64,000 bases of DNA from Neobacillus notoginsengisoli (GCF_003515685.1 NZ_QWEG01000005.1:124001-188000); one strand, 5' to 3'. Shown: positions 54,082-63,947, numbered from the stretch's first letter. Numbers and translations: made by a program. The notes: generated from the letters alone by a model not told the origin.

Positions 54082-55389
54082 TTGGCAGTTGAACAAATTA
54101 AAATGCCGCAGCTGGGAGAGAGCGTGACAGAAGGCACAATCAGCAAATGGCTTGTTTCCCCTGGTGACAAAGTAAATAAATATGATCCACTCGCAGAGGT
54201 CATGACAGATAAAGTAAATGCTGAAATTCCGTCTTCGTTCACCGGCACCATCAAGGAGCTTGTGGCCGGTGAGGGAGATACACTGGCAGTCGGCGAAGTT
54301 ATTTGTACGATTGACGCTGGAGGCGACGGAGAAGCGGCTGAAAGCCCAGAACCGGTTCAAGCAGATGTACCAAAGGAAGAAGCGCAAGCATCCGAAGCGC
54401 CAAGCCAAGAGAGTGCGCCAGCGGAAAAAGGGAGTAAACTCCGTTATTCACCCGCGGTTCTCAAGCTCTCACAGGAACACGGCATTGACCTTGCCCAAGT
54501 ATCAGGTACAGGAGCTGGCGGGCGCATTACCCGCAAGGATTTATTAAAACTGATTGAATCCGGCAATATCCCGGTTGCAGGGAAGGAAGAAAAGGCTCAG
54601 CGTGAGCAGGCAGCACAAGCAGCTTCTGAACCAGCAGCCGTTTCTGCCGCCAAGCCTTCCGCACCAGTTTCAATTCCTTCAATGCCCGGCGATATAGAAA
54701 TTCCTGTTACTGGGGTCAGGAAAGCAATTGCGGCCAATATGCTGCGAAGCAAGCATGAAGCACCGCACGCCTGGACAATGGTTGAGGTTGATGCCACAGG
54801 CCTTGTCGAATACAGGAATGCCATTAAAGATGAATTTAAAAACAAGGAAGGTTTTAACCTTACATTCTTTGCATTCTTCGTTAAGGCAGTTGCCCAGGCC
54901 TTGAAGGAGTTCCCGCAAATCAATTCGATGTGGGCAGGCGACAAAATCATCCAGAAAAAAGATGTGAACATTTCCATCGCTGTGGCAACAGAGGATGCCC
55001 TCTTTGTCCCGGTCATCAAGCATGCCGATGAAAAGACGATTAAAGGGATTGCACGTGAAATTACCGAGCTCGCTGCCAAGGCGCGCGCGGGAAAGCTGAC
55101 AATGGATGAAATGCAGGGTGGCACTTTTACAGTCAATAACACCGGCTCATTCGGCTCAGTCCAGTCGATGGGCATCATCAATTATCCGCAAGCTGCCATT
55201 CTTCAAGTTGAGTCAATTGTGAAAAGGCCTGTGGTCATGGATAATGGGATGATCGCGGTCCGTGACATGGTCAACCTGTGCCTGTCGCTCGACCACCGCG
55301 TCCTTGACGGCCTAATTTGCGGCCGCTTCCTGCAGCGCGTCAAGGAAATCATCGAACACACATCCAAGTCAACTACATCTGTTTATTAA
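54082..55389 (+). CDS. bkdB: branched-chain 2-oxoacid dehydrogenase E2 (dihydrolipoyl acyltransferase)
   Basis: Protein of 435 residues from TTG 54082 after GAAGGAG. The lipoyl domain has DKVNAE with the lipoyl Lys (near 43). A Glu/Ala/Pro linker, peripheral subunit-binding domain (RYSPAVLKLSQEHGIDLAQVSGTGAGGRITRKDLL, about 120-155), second linker, and catalytic domain ending in the active-site DHRVLDG (near 410). Core of the BKD complex. Confidence 0.96.
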   Translation: MAVEQIKMPQLGESVTEGTISKWLVSPGDKVNKYDPLAEVMTDKVNAEIPSSFTGTIKELVAGEGDTLAVGEVICTIDAGGDGEAAESPEPVQADVPKEEAQASEAPSQESAPAEKGSKLRYSPAVLKLSQEHGIDLAQVSGTGAGGRITRKDLLKLIESGNIPVAGKEEKAQREQAAQAASEPAAVSAAKPSAPVSIPSMPGDIEIPVTGVRKAIAANMLRSKHEAPHAWTMVEVDATGLVEYRNAIKDEFKNKEGFNLTFFAFFVKAVAQALKEFPQINSMWAGDKIIQKKDVNISIAVATEDALFVPVIKHADEKTIKGIAREITELAAKARAGKLTMDEMQGGTFTVNNTGSFGSVQSMGIINYPQAAILQVESIVKRPVVMDNGMIAVRDMVNLCLSLDHRVLDGLICGRFLQRVKEIIEHTSKSTTSVY

Positions 55390-55399
55390 ATAAAATCAA

Positions 55400-55423
55400 G
55401 CCCGCTTCCGGATGGAGGCGGGC
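55400..55423 (+). terminator. hairpin after bkdB
   Basis: GCCCGCTTCC and GGAGGCGGGC form a 10-bp stem with a 4-nt loop. The T run is poor (ATTGTTCGCTTTG), so termination may be partial and the mutAB genes may receive readthrough. Confidence 0.6.
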
Positions 55424-55566
55424 ATTGTTCGCTTTGCTTTCACATTGCGCCAAAGCGGGGGGCTATACTACAATAATAGCAGTGAGTTGATTGAATTTTC
55501 TATATTAAACTTGTCAAGTTAATTGAGTGGCAATCAACCGCCTAGTTTAAAAGCGAAAGGGGGGAG

Positions 55567-55586
55567 CTGTCTCTCGAGGGAGACAG
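55567..55586 (+). promoter_or_regulatory. hairpin covering the mutA ribosome binding site
   Basis: CTGTCTC and GAGACAG are perfect 7-bp arms around a 6-nt loop. The Shine-Dalgarno AGGGAGA (55577-55583) is partly in the right arm, 8 nt before ATG 55592. Formation would hide it. Confidence 0.45.
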
Positions 55587-55591
55587 AATCA

Positions 55592-57415
55592 ATGGGAATA
55601 GACGAAATAATGGCTTACCGCTTTCCGGCAAAAACATTTGAAGACTGGAAAGAAAAAGCCGGGCAATCACTGAAAGGCAAATCAGTCGAAACCCTCAAAA
55701 GCACTACATACGAAACGATAAAATTGAAACCGCTTTACACATTAGAGGATGGCAAACATGCATGCATCCCTGGAAGCCCGGATTTTCGGAGAGGTTCAAA
55801 CCCACTTGGCTATCAGGGAAAAGCTTGGCGAGTCGCTCAAGAGATTTCCTGGACAACGGGAGCGAAACTTGCCGAAAAATTGGCAGACAGTTTTGAAAAA
55901 GGGCAAACAGCGATTTCGTTTGAACTAAAGAATCAACCAGCAGCCGATGCAGCCCGCATTGCGTCTCGCTTTGCTCCGGAATGGCCATTCGCGATCCATG
56001 CGGAAAGCTTGCAGAGCGAATTCATTCACACACTTGATGCGACGGCTGAAGCGGTCGAATTAACCGGTTATATTACTTCTGATCCCATCTCCAGCCTTGC
56101 GAAAACTGGGAACGGAGAAGCCGATTTAACGGAATGGGGGAAAACCATTTCGGCATTCGCCAAAAAGCATCCTGCACTGCGGACCGTAATGGTCGATACA
56201 AGCGTTTTCCATCATGGAGGTGCCAGCGCCACGCAGGAACTTGCTGCAGCTGCAGCATCTGGTGTCTATTATATTGAACAGCTTCTCGAAGCCGGAATGC
56301 AGCTCAATGAAATTTTCCGAAACATTGTGTTCAAATTTTCAATTGGCGCAAATTTCTTTATGGAAATCGCCAAGTTGCGGGCTGCTAGGATCATTTGGAA
56401 TAGGATTGGTGAACTGTACGGCGTCGATGAAAGTAGCCGCGGCATGATCATAGCAGCCGAAACATCGAAGTTTACAGTCACACAGGCCGATCCGCACGTA
56501 AATCTTCTGAGGGCCGGAAATGAAGCGTTCGCCGCTGTGCTCGGCGGCATCCATTACTTACATGTCGAGCCATTCAACGCCCTCGGGGGAGCCACGCCTT
56601 TTTCTGAAAGGATAGCGAGGAATGTCCAGTTGATCCTTAGGGAGGAAGCTCTTCTTGACAAAGTAGCCGATCCTGCCGGCGGTTCCTGGTTTATAGAGAA
56701 TCTTACTGAACAATTGGCCGAAAAAACATGGGCGCTTTTTGGCAAAATTGACTCCCTTGGCGGAATACTCAGTGTCCTCGAATCAGGGTGGCTTCAAAAA
56801 GAAATAAACGAGACAATGAACCAGAGGGTTTCGGATGTTAAATCCGGAAAACAAACTATTGTTGGGACGAATCACTATGCAAAATGGTCTGAGAAAATTG
56901 AAAAAGTCCCAGACTCCTATCAGGTTGAGGGGAATGAAATTCCCCAAACAAGACTTTCCGTCACATTTGAGGAACTCCGCTTGCGGACAGTTGCCTTGGA
57001 GAATGCCGGCAAACAAACCGGGGTAGGGCTAATCTGCTTGGGCAGCCTGAAGGAAAGCAAGCCTCCCGCCGACTTCATTGAAGGCTTCCTTGTACCTGGC
57101 GGCATCCATTCAAAAAGAAGTGGCGAGATCCATTCCAAGTCTGAAGCAGAGAAATTTGTAACGGAAACGGGCCTTACCCGTTTTTGCCTATGCTCTAGCG
57201 ATGAGCAGTACAAGGAAGTAGGTTTTGAGATTTTGCAAGAATTGAAAAAGCGTTTTCCGGGTTTTTCTTTTTATTTGGCCGGGCTGCCGGAGAAAAAAGA
57301 AGAATGGCTCGCTGCTGGTATAGAGGAGTTTATTTATCTGAAAAGCAATTGTTTTGAATTTCTTGATCGTTTGATTGGGGAAATGGAGGCTAGGGGACAT
57401 GACGCAAAAGCCTGA
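55592..57415 (+). CDS. mutA: methylmalonyl-CoA mutase small subunit
   Basis: Protein of 607 residues, non-catalytic partner of MutB. TIM-barrel part with [36 protein letters not shown] and [27 protein letters not shown]; the C-terminal cobalamin-like domain is degenerate and lacks the DxHxxG motif, as expected for this subunit. ATG 55592 lies behind a hairpin-embedded RBS; ATG 55610 is an alternative. Its end overlaps mutB by 17 nt. Confidence 0.92.
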   Translation: MGIDEIMAYRFPAKTFEDWKEKAGQSLKGKSVETLKSTTYETIKLKPLYTLEDGKHACIPGSPDFRRGSNPLGYQGKAWRVAQEISWTTGAKLAEKLADSFEKGQTAISFELKNQPAADAARIASRFAPEWPFAIHAESLQSEFIHTLDATAEAVELTGYITSDPISSLAKTGNGEADLTEWGKTISAFAKKHPALRTVMVDTSVFHHGGASATQELAAAAASGVYYIEQLLEAGMQLNEIFRNIVFKFSIGANFFMEIAKLRAARIIWNRIGELYGVDESSRGMIIAAETSKFTVTQADPHVNLLRAGNEAFAAVLGGIHYLHVEPFNALGGATPFSERIARNVQLILREEALLDKVADPAGGSWFIENLTEQLAEKTWALFGKIDSLGGILSVLESGWLQKEINETMNQRVSDVKSGKQTIVGTNHYAKWSEKIEKVPDSYQVEGNEIPQTRLSVTFEELRLRTVALENAGKQTGVGLICLGSLKESKPPADFIEGFLVPGGIHSKRSGEIHSKSEAEKFVTETGLTRFCLCSSDEQYKEVGFEILQELKKRFPGFSFYLAGLPEKKEEWLAAGIEEFIYLKSNCFEFLDRLIGEMEARGHDAKA

Positions 57416-59594
57416 CTTTCAGAATTCGGCTCTTTTTGGCGATACCGGACCATCGATGAGCGAAGAATCGAAGGCGCAAATAGGAAAGCTAGATGAGGAA
57501 AAAATTGAAGACCTTCTTTTTGAAACGAATGAAGGAATCAGCCTGAAGCCTGTCTATACCGAAAAGGATTTAGAAGGCCTTGAGCATCTTGACGATAAAC
57601 CAGGCCTTCCGCCATTTACACGCGGGCCTTATCCAACGATGTATGTCAATAGGCCATGGACGGTCCGCCAATATGCCGGCTTTTCAACTGCCGAGGAAAG
57701 CAATGCTTTTTATAGAAGAAATCTGGCGATGGGGCAAAAAGGGTTGTCTGTCGCTTTTGATCTGGCAACGCACCGGGGCTATGACTCAGATCATCCGCGT
57801 GTAATTGGGGATGTAGGGAAAGCAGGAGTGGCCATTGATTCAATTGCGGATATGAAAATCCTTTTTGACGGGATTCCGCTTGACCAGATGTCTGTTTCCA
57901 TGACAATGAACGGGGCTGTTCTTCCTATTCTTGCCTTCTTCATTGTCACTGCCGAGGAACAGGGCGTCAGGAAGGAACAGTTAGCCGGAACGATTCAAAA
58001 CGATATTTTGAAAGAATACATGGTTCGCAATACGTATATTTATCCGCCGGAGATGTCGATGAAAATCATCACGGATATTTTTGCTTATACGTCAAAATAC
58101 ATGCCGAAATACAATTCCATTTCCATTTCCGGCTATCATATGCAGGAAGCTGGCGCCCCTGCGGATATCGAGCTTGCCTACACGTTAGCGGACGGTTTGG
58201 AGTATGTAAGGACAGGATTGAAGGCAGGTATTGATATTGATTCTTTTGCGCCTAGGCTGAGCTTTTTCTGGGGCATCGGCATGAATTACTTTATGGAAGT
58301 CGCCAAAATGCGGGCTGCCAGGTTCATTTGGGCAAAAATGATCAAAAGCTTTAACCCTAAAAATGAAAAGTCATTGGCTCTTAGGACCCATTCGCAAACG
58401 TCAGGATGGAGCCTGACGGAACAGGATCCGTTCAACAATGTAACCCGAACCTTGCTGGAAGCACATGCTGCCGCAATGGGTCATACACAATCTCTCCATA
58501 CAAATGCACTGGATGAAGCCATTGCATTGCCAACAGATTTCTCTGCACGGATAGCCCGGAACACACAGCTTTATCTCCAGGAGGAAACTGGGATTACGAA
58601 AACAATCGACCCGTGGGCCGGCTCTTATTATGTTGAGGCTCTTACAGGCGAGCTTATTAAGAGGGCAACCGTCCATATTAGTGAAATAGAAAGTCTTGGC
58701 GGCATGGCCAAGGCAATTGAAACCGGCTTGCCGAAGATGAAAATAGAAGAAGCAGCCGCTAAAAGGCAAGCCCAAATCGACTCGGGCAAGGAAGTCATCG
58801 TAGGAGTAAACAAATATAAAGTTGAGGAAGAAGAACCCCTTGAAATTCTTGATATCGATAACACAGCGGTTCGGAAAAAACAGATTGAAAGACTAAATGA
58901 ATTGAAGGCCGGCCGGAATGCCCAGGCTGTGGAAGAGGCTTTGGCGAGGCTGGAAGATGCAGCGCGGACCGGTGAAGGGAATCTTCTTGAATTTGCCGTT
59001 GAAGCGGCCAGGGCCAGGGCAACACTCGGTGAAATATCGGACGCGGTCGAAAAAGCTGCTGGACGCCACCGCGCGCAGGTCCGTTCAGTAAGTGGGGTAT
59101 ATAGCTCCTCCTTCTCAAATGAAGAGGAAATCACGAAGGTTAAAGAAATGACTGATGAATTCCTAGAAAACGAAGGTAGAAGACCAAGAATCCTGATTGC
59201 GAAGATGGGGCAGGACGGCCATGACCGCGGCGCAAAAGTCATTTCGACCGCTTTTGCCGATTTGGGCTTTGATGTCGATATCGGTCCGCTTTTCCAGACA
59301 CCGGCAGAGACGGCTATGCAGGCTGTCGAAAATGATGTCCATGTTGTCGGATTCAGTTCCCTTGCGGCAGGGCATAAAACCTTGCTTCCAGAGCTCGTGG
59401 CGGAGTTACAAAAACTTGGGCGGCCAGATATCCTCGTCATCGTCGGAGGTGTCATTCCCGCCCAGGATTATTCATATTTGTATGAACAGGGAGCTGCTGC
59501 TATTTTCGGTCCTGGCACTGTTATTCCAGTTGCGGCCCAAAAAGTCATCGAGTCCATTTATGAAGCGCTTGGCTATGAGGAAGTTGACCTGTGA
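57399..59594 (+). CDS. mutB: methylmalonyl-CoA mutase large (catalytic) subunit
   Basis: AdoCbl-dependent isomerase of 731 residues converting (R)-methylmalonyl-CoA to succinyl-CoA. Barrel domain with [41 protein letters not shown] and [17 protein letters not shown]-terminal cobalamin domain with [12 protein letters not shown] (Asp-x-His-x-x-Gly, lower axial His) and [11 protein letters not shown]. Completes isoleucine/valine and propionate breakdown. The epimerase and carboxylase are not in the window. Confidence 0.97.
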   Translation: MTQKPDFQNSALFGDTGPSMSEESKAQIGKLDEEKIEDLLFETNEGISLKPVYTEKDLEGLEHLDDKPGLPPFTRGPYPTMYVNRPWTVRQYAGFSTAEESNAFYRRNLAMGQKGLSVAFDLATHRGYDSDHPRVIGDVGKAGVAIDSIADMKILFDGIPLDQMSVSMTMNGAVLPILAFFIVTAEEQGVRKEQLAGTIQNDILKEYMVRNTYIYPPEMSMKIITDIFAYTSKYMPKYNSISISGYHMQEAGAPADIELAYTLADGLEYVRTGLKAGIDIDSFAPRLSFFWGIGMNYFMEVAKMRAARFIWAKMIKSFNPKNEKSLALRTHSQTSGWSLTEQDPFNNVTRTLLEAHAAAMGHTQSLHTNALDEAIALPTDFSARIARNTQLYLQEETGITKTIDPWAGSYYVEALTGELIKRATVHISEIESLGGMAKAIETGLPKMKIEEAAAKRQAQIDSGKEVIVGVNKYKVEEEEPLEILDIDNTAVRKKQIERLNELKAGRNAQAVEEALARLEDAARTGEGNLLEFAVEAARARATLGEISDAVEKAAGRHRAQVRSVSGVYSSSFSNEEEITKVKEMTDEFLENEGRRPRILIAKMGQDGHDRGAKVISTAFADLGFDVDIGPLFQTPAETAMQAVENDVHVVGFSSLAAGHKTLLPELVAELQKLGRPDILVIVGGVIPAQDYSYLYEQGAAAIFGPGTVIPVAAQKVIESIYEALGYEEVDL

Positions 59595-60628
59595 TGGAAT
59601 TTGATGGATCGATGGAAAAGAAAAAGCGGTTCAAGAAAAAGCCTGGTTCTGTTTTGCAAGTCGATGCATTGACGGATGAAATTTTGCAGGGAAATAGAAG
59701 TGCGCTTGCAAAGGGGATCACTCTTGTTGAAAGCAATGCCGCCCATCATTTTCGGGAGGCACAGTCCCTTTTGCAAAAATTGCTGCCTTCCAGCGGCAAA
59801 TCAATCCGGATTGGCATTACCGGTGTCCCTGGAGCGGGAAAAAGTACGTTCATTGAAGCATTTGGCGTCTTTTTATGCGGGCTTGGGCATAAGGTAGCGG
59901 TCCTGGCGATCGACCCTAGCTCAACGGTAAGCGGGGGCAGCATCCTCGGCGATAAAACGAGGATGGAAAGGCTCTCCCGCCAGCCGAATGCCTTCATCCG
60001 GCCGTCTCCGTCTGGAGGAAAACTTGGCGGTGTCCACAGAAAGACAAGGGAATCGATGCTATTATGTGAAGCTGCTGGCTTCGATGTCATTCTCATTGAA
60101 ACTGTCGGGGTTGGCCAAAGTGAAGTGGCTGTCAGGGAAATGGTCGACTTTTTCATGCTTCTTGTCCTAACTGGCGCAGGAGATGAGCTGCAGGGAATGA
60201 AAAAGGGGATTATGGAACTGGCTGATGCCATTGTCGTGAATAAAGCGGATGGGGCGAATGAGCCTGTTGCGGAAAAAACTCGGCTTGAGTATAAGCGAAT
60301 CATCCATTTCCTGCAACGGTCGACTCCAGGGTGGGATACGAAAGCTCTCTCCTGTTCCGCTCTAACCGGCAAGGGAATTCCGGAAATCTGGACGGTTGTG
60401 AGGAACTTTCGGGATGCTGTTGAAGAATCCGGAGTTTTTGGCGAACGGCGCAAGGAACAGATTCGAGACTGGTTACACACTGTTATCTCTGACCATCTTC
60501 ATTTCAGTTTCTATCAGAACGTGGGAGTGAAAAGCCTGCTGCCAAAGCTTGAAAAAGATGTCCTGAATGGAGAGAAAACGGCAGCGGGTGCTGCGGATGA
60601 GTTATTTGAGGTGTTTTATAAACGGTAG
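59594..60628 (+). CDS. meaB: MeaB/ArgK-family G-protein chaperone of methylmalonyl-CoA mutase
   Basis: GTPase of 344 residues that protects and reloads the mutase cofactor. Walker A GVPGAGKSTFIEAFG (near residue 77), switch regions with DPSSTVSGGSILGDKTRME and ETVGVGQSEVAV, and base-recognition NKADG. ATG 59594 overlaps the mutB stop; GTG 59591 is possible. Basic N-terminus. Confidence 0.95.
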   Translation: MEFDGSMEKKKRFKKKPGSVLQVDALTDEILQGNRSALAKGITLVESNAAHHFREAQSLLQKLLPSSGKSIRIGITGVPGAGKSTFIEAFGVFLCGLGHKVAVLAIDPSSTVSGGSILGDKTRMERLSRQPNAFIRPSPSGGKLGGVHRKTRESMLLCEAAGFDVILIETVGVGQSEVAVREMVDFFMLLVLTGAGDELQGMKKGIMELADAIVVNKADGANEPVAEKTRLEYKRIIHFLQRSTPGWDTKALSCSALTGKGIPEIWTVVRNFRDAVEESGVFGERRKEQIRDWLHTVISDHLHFSFYQNVGVKSLLPKLEKDVLNGEKTAAGAADELFEVFYKR

Positions 60629-60638
60629 GCCTGTTTTT

Positions 60639-60684
60639 AAGGAGGGGCGTTTTTTAGCAGTCCGTCCTTCCTTTTCTTTTTTGG
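60639..60684 (+). terminator. intrinsic terminator of mutAB-meaB
   Basis: AAGGAGGGGCG pairs with CGTCCTTCCTT over 11 bp (two G-U pairs), followed by TTCTTTTTT. Confidence 0.65.
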
Positions 60685-60759
60685 GCTGTTGTTAACAAAA
60701 ATTCCACATCTTTTAAGCCGAATATTTTATAAAATCAAGATAGATTGGGAAAGGATGTG

Positions 60760-61677
60760 ATGTGGCATATGATTTTAAAAAACAGATGTGAATCAAAAGA
60801 ATTGTTAATTTTGAGAGCTTTAAACAATCGCACCGTGCTTTCGCAGAGTGAAAAGAACCATCTATCGAACTTGGAAAGGGGGTATGAGGGAGAGCTTATA
60901 CTTGATGAAAAATGTAAAAACATTGAAGGGGAACGGTACATTATTAATGACTTGCTGTTTCAAGTAAATAATTCCTATTTTCAAATTGATTCCATGATTA
61001 TTTCTCGGGGAGTGATTTATTTATTGGATGCGAAGAATTATCAAAATGATTTTATAATGAAAGGAGACCAATTTATTTGCGTACGGTCCGGCCAGGAATA
61101 CAAAAATCCGATTGACCAGTTAAAGAGATGTATCCTCCTTCTTAACCAACTGCTACATAATTACAACCTGGATTATCTTGTGGAAGGCTTTGTTGTTTTT
61201 GTTAACCCCGAATTCACCTTATATCAGGCATCTATCGATGACCCCATTATTTTACCAACCCAGATAAACAGTTTTATGAGAGACTTGAATAAAACCCCAT
61301 CTCAGCTAAACGAAGCCCATCGCAAACTTGCGCAAACCATTCTATCACTTCAACAATCCACTAACCCTTTCGCTGTACTTCCTAATTACAACTTCGAAAA
61401 GACAAAAAAAGGACTATGTTGTAAGACATGCAATTCTTTTCAACTAGTCAAAAACTATTATGATTTTATTTGCGGTAATTGTGGTGAGCGGGAAACAATT
61501 CAATCCGTTATAATACGGCATACTGAGGAGTTTAAGCTTTTGTTTCCTGAACGATTAGTCACGTCAGCTAGCATTCAGGATTGGTGTCAAACAAATTTAA
61601 CAAAACGCACATTCACCAGAAATTTAAAAAAGCATTATAAGGCGTTGGGGAGTACAAAAGATACTTATTATGAGTAA
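60760..61677 (+). CDS. NERD-domain protein with C-terminal zinc ribbon
   Basis: Protein of about 305 residues. NERD (nuclease-related) domain in residues about 35-150: GYEGELILDEKC, DSMIISRGVIYLLDAKNYQ (Asp and the Asp-Ala-Lys motif of PD-(D/E)xK type folds). A C-terminal zinc ribbon follows (CCKTC ... CGNCGE). ATG 60760 follows AAAGGA; ATG 60769 is possible. Clearly more A+T rich than the flanking genes, suggesting acquisition. Function unproven; a DNA-processing or defence-related role is an inference. Confidence 0.82.
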   Translation: MWHMILKNRCESKELLILRALNNRTVLSQSEKNHLSNLERGYEGELILDEKCKNIEGERYIINDLLFQVNNSYFQIDSMIISRGVIYLLDAKNYQNDFIMKGDQFICVRSGQEYKNPIDQLKRCILLLNQLLHNYNLDYLVEGFVVFVNPEFTLYQASIDDPIILPTQINSFMRDLNKTPSQLNEAHRKLAQTILSLQQSTNPFAVLPNYNFEKTKKGLCCKTCNSFQLVKNYYDFICGNCGERETIQSVIIRHTEEFKLLFPERLVTSASIQDWCQTNLTKRTFTRNLKKHYKALGSTKDTYYE

Positions 61678-61738
61678 TTTCTTATGTGTTTTGAGGAAGT
61701 AGTGGAAGGGCGGGACCGAGCATTTGTTTTTTGAGGAG

Positions 61739-62102
61739 TATTCGGACACTACCCGGGATTCTGAGGCTCCGGGAGTCCGAATCACCCCCGTATTCGGACA
61801 CTACCCGGGATTCTGGGGCTGCGGGAGTCCGAATCACCCCGTATTCGGACACTACCTGGGATTCTGGGGCTGCGGGAGTCCGAATCACCCCTGTATTCGG
61901 ACACTACCCGGGATTCTGATGCTGCGGGAGTCCGAATCACCCCCGTATTCGGACACTACCCGGGATTCTGAGGCTCCGGGAGTCCGAATCACCCCTGTAT
62001 TCGGACACTACCCAGGATTCTGGGGCTGCGGGAGTCCGAATCACCCCTGTATTCGGACACTACCCGGGATTCTGAGGCATCGGAAGTCCGAATCACCACC
62101 TG
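61739..62102. repeat. seven-unit tandem repeat of hairpin-forming 52-bp units
   Basis: Units start at 61739, 61791, 61842, 61894, 61946, 61998 and 62050 (lengths 52, 51, 52, 52, 52, 52 and 53). Each begins TATTCGGACACTACC and ends GTCCGAATCACC. ATTCGGAC and GTCCGAAT are 8-bp inverted arms, and CCCGG/CCGGG adds an inner stem. Variation is confined mostly to the loop (GAGGCTCC, GGGGCTGC, GATGCTGC). There are no spacers, so it is not CRISPR. The flanks 61678-61738 and 62103-62180 show nothing else. The frames open across it are repeat artefacts. Confidence 0.95.
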
Positions 62103-62179
62103 TTCAGAATTATAAGCATAGGATAGATCCGTATAAAGGACCAAAACTCAAGCAATCACCCTAAAAGATCCCCGAGCAA

Positions 62180-62211
62180 AAAAAAAGCGGATAGCACTTG
62201 ATGTGCTATCC
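62180..62211 (-). terminator. minus-strand terminator-like hairpin without an obvious gene
   Basis: GGATAGCAC and GTGCTATCC (9-bp perfect stem). On the minus strand it is followed by GCTTTTTTTTT, so it should stop leftward transcription, but no leftward gene lies to its right. The rest of the gap to 62379 holds only the brxB leader. Confidence 0.6.
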
Positions 62212-62379
62212 AAAAAATTAGGGAGTTTAGGGGTATGGATCTAGCTGTAATTCTACCTTTCCCCATATGAAAAAGAAGTAAACCTATTTGGGATAAATTT
62301 CTCTTTGATTGAAAACATGGCTCCTGCCCTGTATGATAGAGTTAGAATTTTTATTCTAGCAAACTAGGGAGTGATTCCA

Positions 62380-62817
62380 TTGAATATGGATTTTAATTTA
62401 TTTATGAATGATGTTGTCCGCCAAGCCCGCCAGGAAATAGCTTCTTCAGGCTACACTGAGTTGACAACACCTGAGGAAGTGGATGAGGCGTTCAAGAAAG
62501 AAGGAACAACGCTTGTGATGATCAATTCAGTTTGCGGCTGCGCAGGCGGGGTTGCCAGGCCCGCTGCTGCACATGCCATTCACTATGATAAGCGGCCGGA
62601 TCACCTCGTTACAGTCTTTGCCGGCCAGGATAAGGAAGCAACTGAAAGGGCGCGGAGCTACTTTAAAGGTTTTCCGCCATCTTCTCCATCATTTGCCCTT
62701 TTGAAAGACGGCGAAATTTGCACAATGGTTGAACGCCATGACATTGAGGGATTTGACCCGATGTCTGTAGTCCAAAAGCTGCAACAAACTTTTGACAAGC
62801 ACTGCGAAGAACTTTAA
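62380..62817 (+). CDS. brxB: bacilliredoxin BrxB (YqiW)
   Basis: Protein of 145 residues that removes bacillithiol from S-bacillithiolated proteins. The CGC active motif lies in [18 protein letters not shown] near residue 50, and [13 protein letters not shown] near residue 105 is conserved. TTG 62380 (MNMDFNLFM) matches family N-termini and follows GGGAG; ATG 62371 and 62386 are alternatives. Next to artP as in B. subtilis. Confidence 0.95.
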   Translation: MNMDFNLFMNDVVRQARQEIASSGYTELTTPEEVDEAFKKEGTTLVMINSVCGCAGGVARPAAAHAIHYDKRPDHLVTVFAGQDKEATERARSYFKGFPPSSPSFALLKDGEICTMVERHDIEGFDPMSVVQKLQQTFDKHCEEL

Positions 62818-62829
62818 TCGGTTTTACAT

Positions 62830-62860
62830 GCCATTCATGCTATGCGTGAGTGGCTTTTTT
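62830..62860 (+). terminator. intrinsic terminator of brxB
   Basis: GCCATTCATGC pairs with GCGTGAGTGGC (two wobbles), then TTTTTT. Confidence 0.85.
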
Positions 62861-62962
62861 CATTTCTGGATATACTGAGGTTCATAGACTCTTTTGTTTT
62901 GCCAGTAAGCATATGTAAAGAATTTTGATGCTCAGTTTTTATTAAAAACTTTCAAAAATAGT

Positions 62963-63016
62963 ATTGCAAAATTATTCATACGTGTTAAAATTCATAAATA
63001 TGAATATTTATTAGCA
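62963..63016 (+). promoter_or_regulatory. putative AhrC ARG boxes upstream of artP
   Basis: The minus strand of 62963-62980 reads TATGAATAATTTTGCAAT, close to the B. subtilis ARG box (CATGAATAAAAATKCAAK as I recall). A second related element, ATTCATAAATATGAAT followed by ATTTATTAGCAA, lies at about 62990-63016. Arginine-dependent control of artP by the ArgR encoded at 39592 is inferred. Confidence 0.5.
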
Positions 63017-63112
63017 AGGCAGCATGCTGATAAAGAGGGATTATCCCTAGGTAAATAGGGTAGGTATCCAGTAGATATGAAATATTCTGTAAATTATAGG
63101 AGGAAAGCTTCA

Positions 63113-63901
63113 ATGAAAAAGGGGATTGTTTTATTTTTAACAACAGTTTTACTGGCGGGCATTCTCTCTGCTTGCGGATCAAAGGACGACAATGCCAAAG
63201 GCGGCAAAGAAGGAGATAAGAAAACTTTAACGATGGCTACTTCTGCCGATTACCCGCCTTTTGAGTATATCGAAACTGAAAAAAGCAATGAAATTATTGG
63301 TTTTGACGTTGATTTGGCAAAAGCTCTTGGTGAAAAGCTAGGTTATGAAATTAAGGTTAAGGATATGGACTTTAATGGCCTTGTCCAGGCGCTTAAATCC
63401 GGCCAGGCCGACCTTGTTCTTGCCGGCATGACACCAAATGAGAAACGCAAGAAGAATGTGGATTTTTCTGATATTTATTACACCGCCTCGCACATGATTA
63501 TTACTAAAAAGGACAGCGGCATTAAAGCACTCGAAGACCTTGAGGGCAAAACGGTTGGCGTCCAGCTTGGCTCGATCCAAAACGACAAGGCAAAGGATAT
63601 TCAAAAAGAAGTGAAAATCAAAATTGAGGACCGCAACCGAATCCCTGATTTGATCCAGGAGCTTAAATCAGGCAGATTTGATGCTGTTATCATTGAAGAT
63701 ACTGTTGCAAAAGGATTCCTTGAGAAGGAAACCAATCTTGGAGGATTCACCATTTCCGAACAACCTGAAGAAGCAGGATCAGCGATTGCGTTTAAAAAGA
63801 ACAGTGAGCTGACGAAAAAGTTCAACGATGAGTTGAAGAAAATGAAGGAAAATGGCGAACTCGACAAACTGATTGTAAAATGGTTTGGCGGGAAAGAGTA
63901 A
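63113..63901 (+). CDS. artP: arginine/amino acid ABC transporter substrate-binding lipoprotein
   Basis: Lipoprotein of 262 residues. The signal peptide ends in LSAC (Cys near residue 21); a charged linker follows, then a type II periplasmic-binding fold of the polar amino acid family (TSADYPPFEYIE, GFDVDLAKALGEKLGY, GLVQALKSGQADLVLAGMTPNEKRKKNVDFSDIYY). ATG 63113 follows AGGAGG. The arginine specificity comes from position after brxB (artPQR in B. subtilis) and the ARG-like boxes. Confidence 0.88.
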   Translation: MKKGIVLFLTTVLLAGILSACGSKDDNAKGGKEGDKKTLTMATSADYPPFEYIETEKSNEIIGFDVDLAKALGEKLGYEIKVKDMDFNGLVQALKSGQADLVLAGMTPNEKRKKNVDFSDIYYTASHMIITKKDSGIKALEDLEGKTVGVQLGSIQNDKAKDIQKEVKIKIEDRNRIPDLIQELKSGRFDAVIIEDTVAKGFLEKETNLGGFTISEQPEEAGSAIAFKKNSELTKKFNDELKKMKENGELDKLIVKWFGGKE

Positions 63902-63914
63902 GGGGAAAGCAACT

Positions 63915-63947
63915 AAACGTTCAGGAAGCTTGCCTTTCTGAACGTTT
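63915..63947 (+). other. intercistronic hairpin between artP and artQ
   Basis: AAACGTTCAG and CTGAACGTTT form a perfect 10-bp stem with a weak T run. Typical of the site where binding-protein mRNA is stabilised or partly terminated relative to permease genes. Confidence 0.65.

Noticed and set aside
54597-55181. Long antisense frame within bkdB (and similar ones in mutB and meaB)
   Set aside because: These mirror codon bias of the real genes; they are Ser/Ala-rich and without start signals.
61739-62102. CRISPR array
   Set aside because: Units are contiguous near-identical copies with no unique spacers and no cas genes nearby.
61724-62164. Protein-coding gene across the tandem repeat
   Set aside because: Low-complexity translation, two overlapping frames open at once, no ribosome binding site; openness follows from the repeat.
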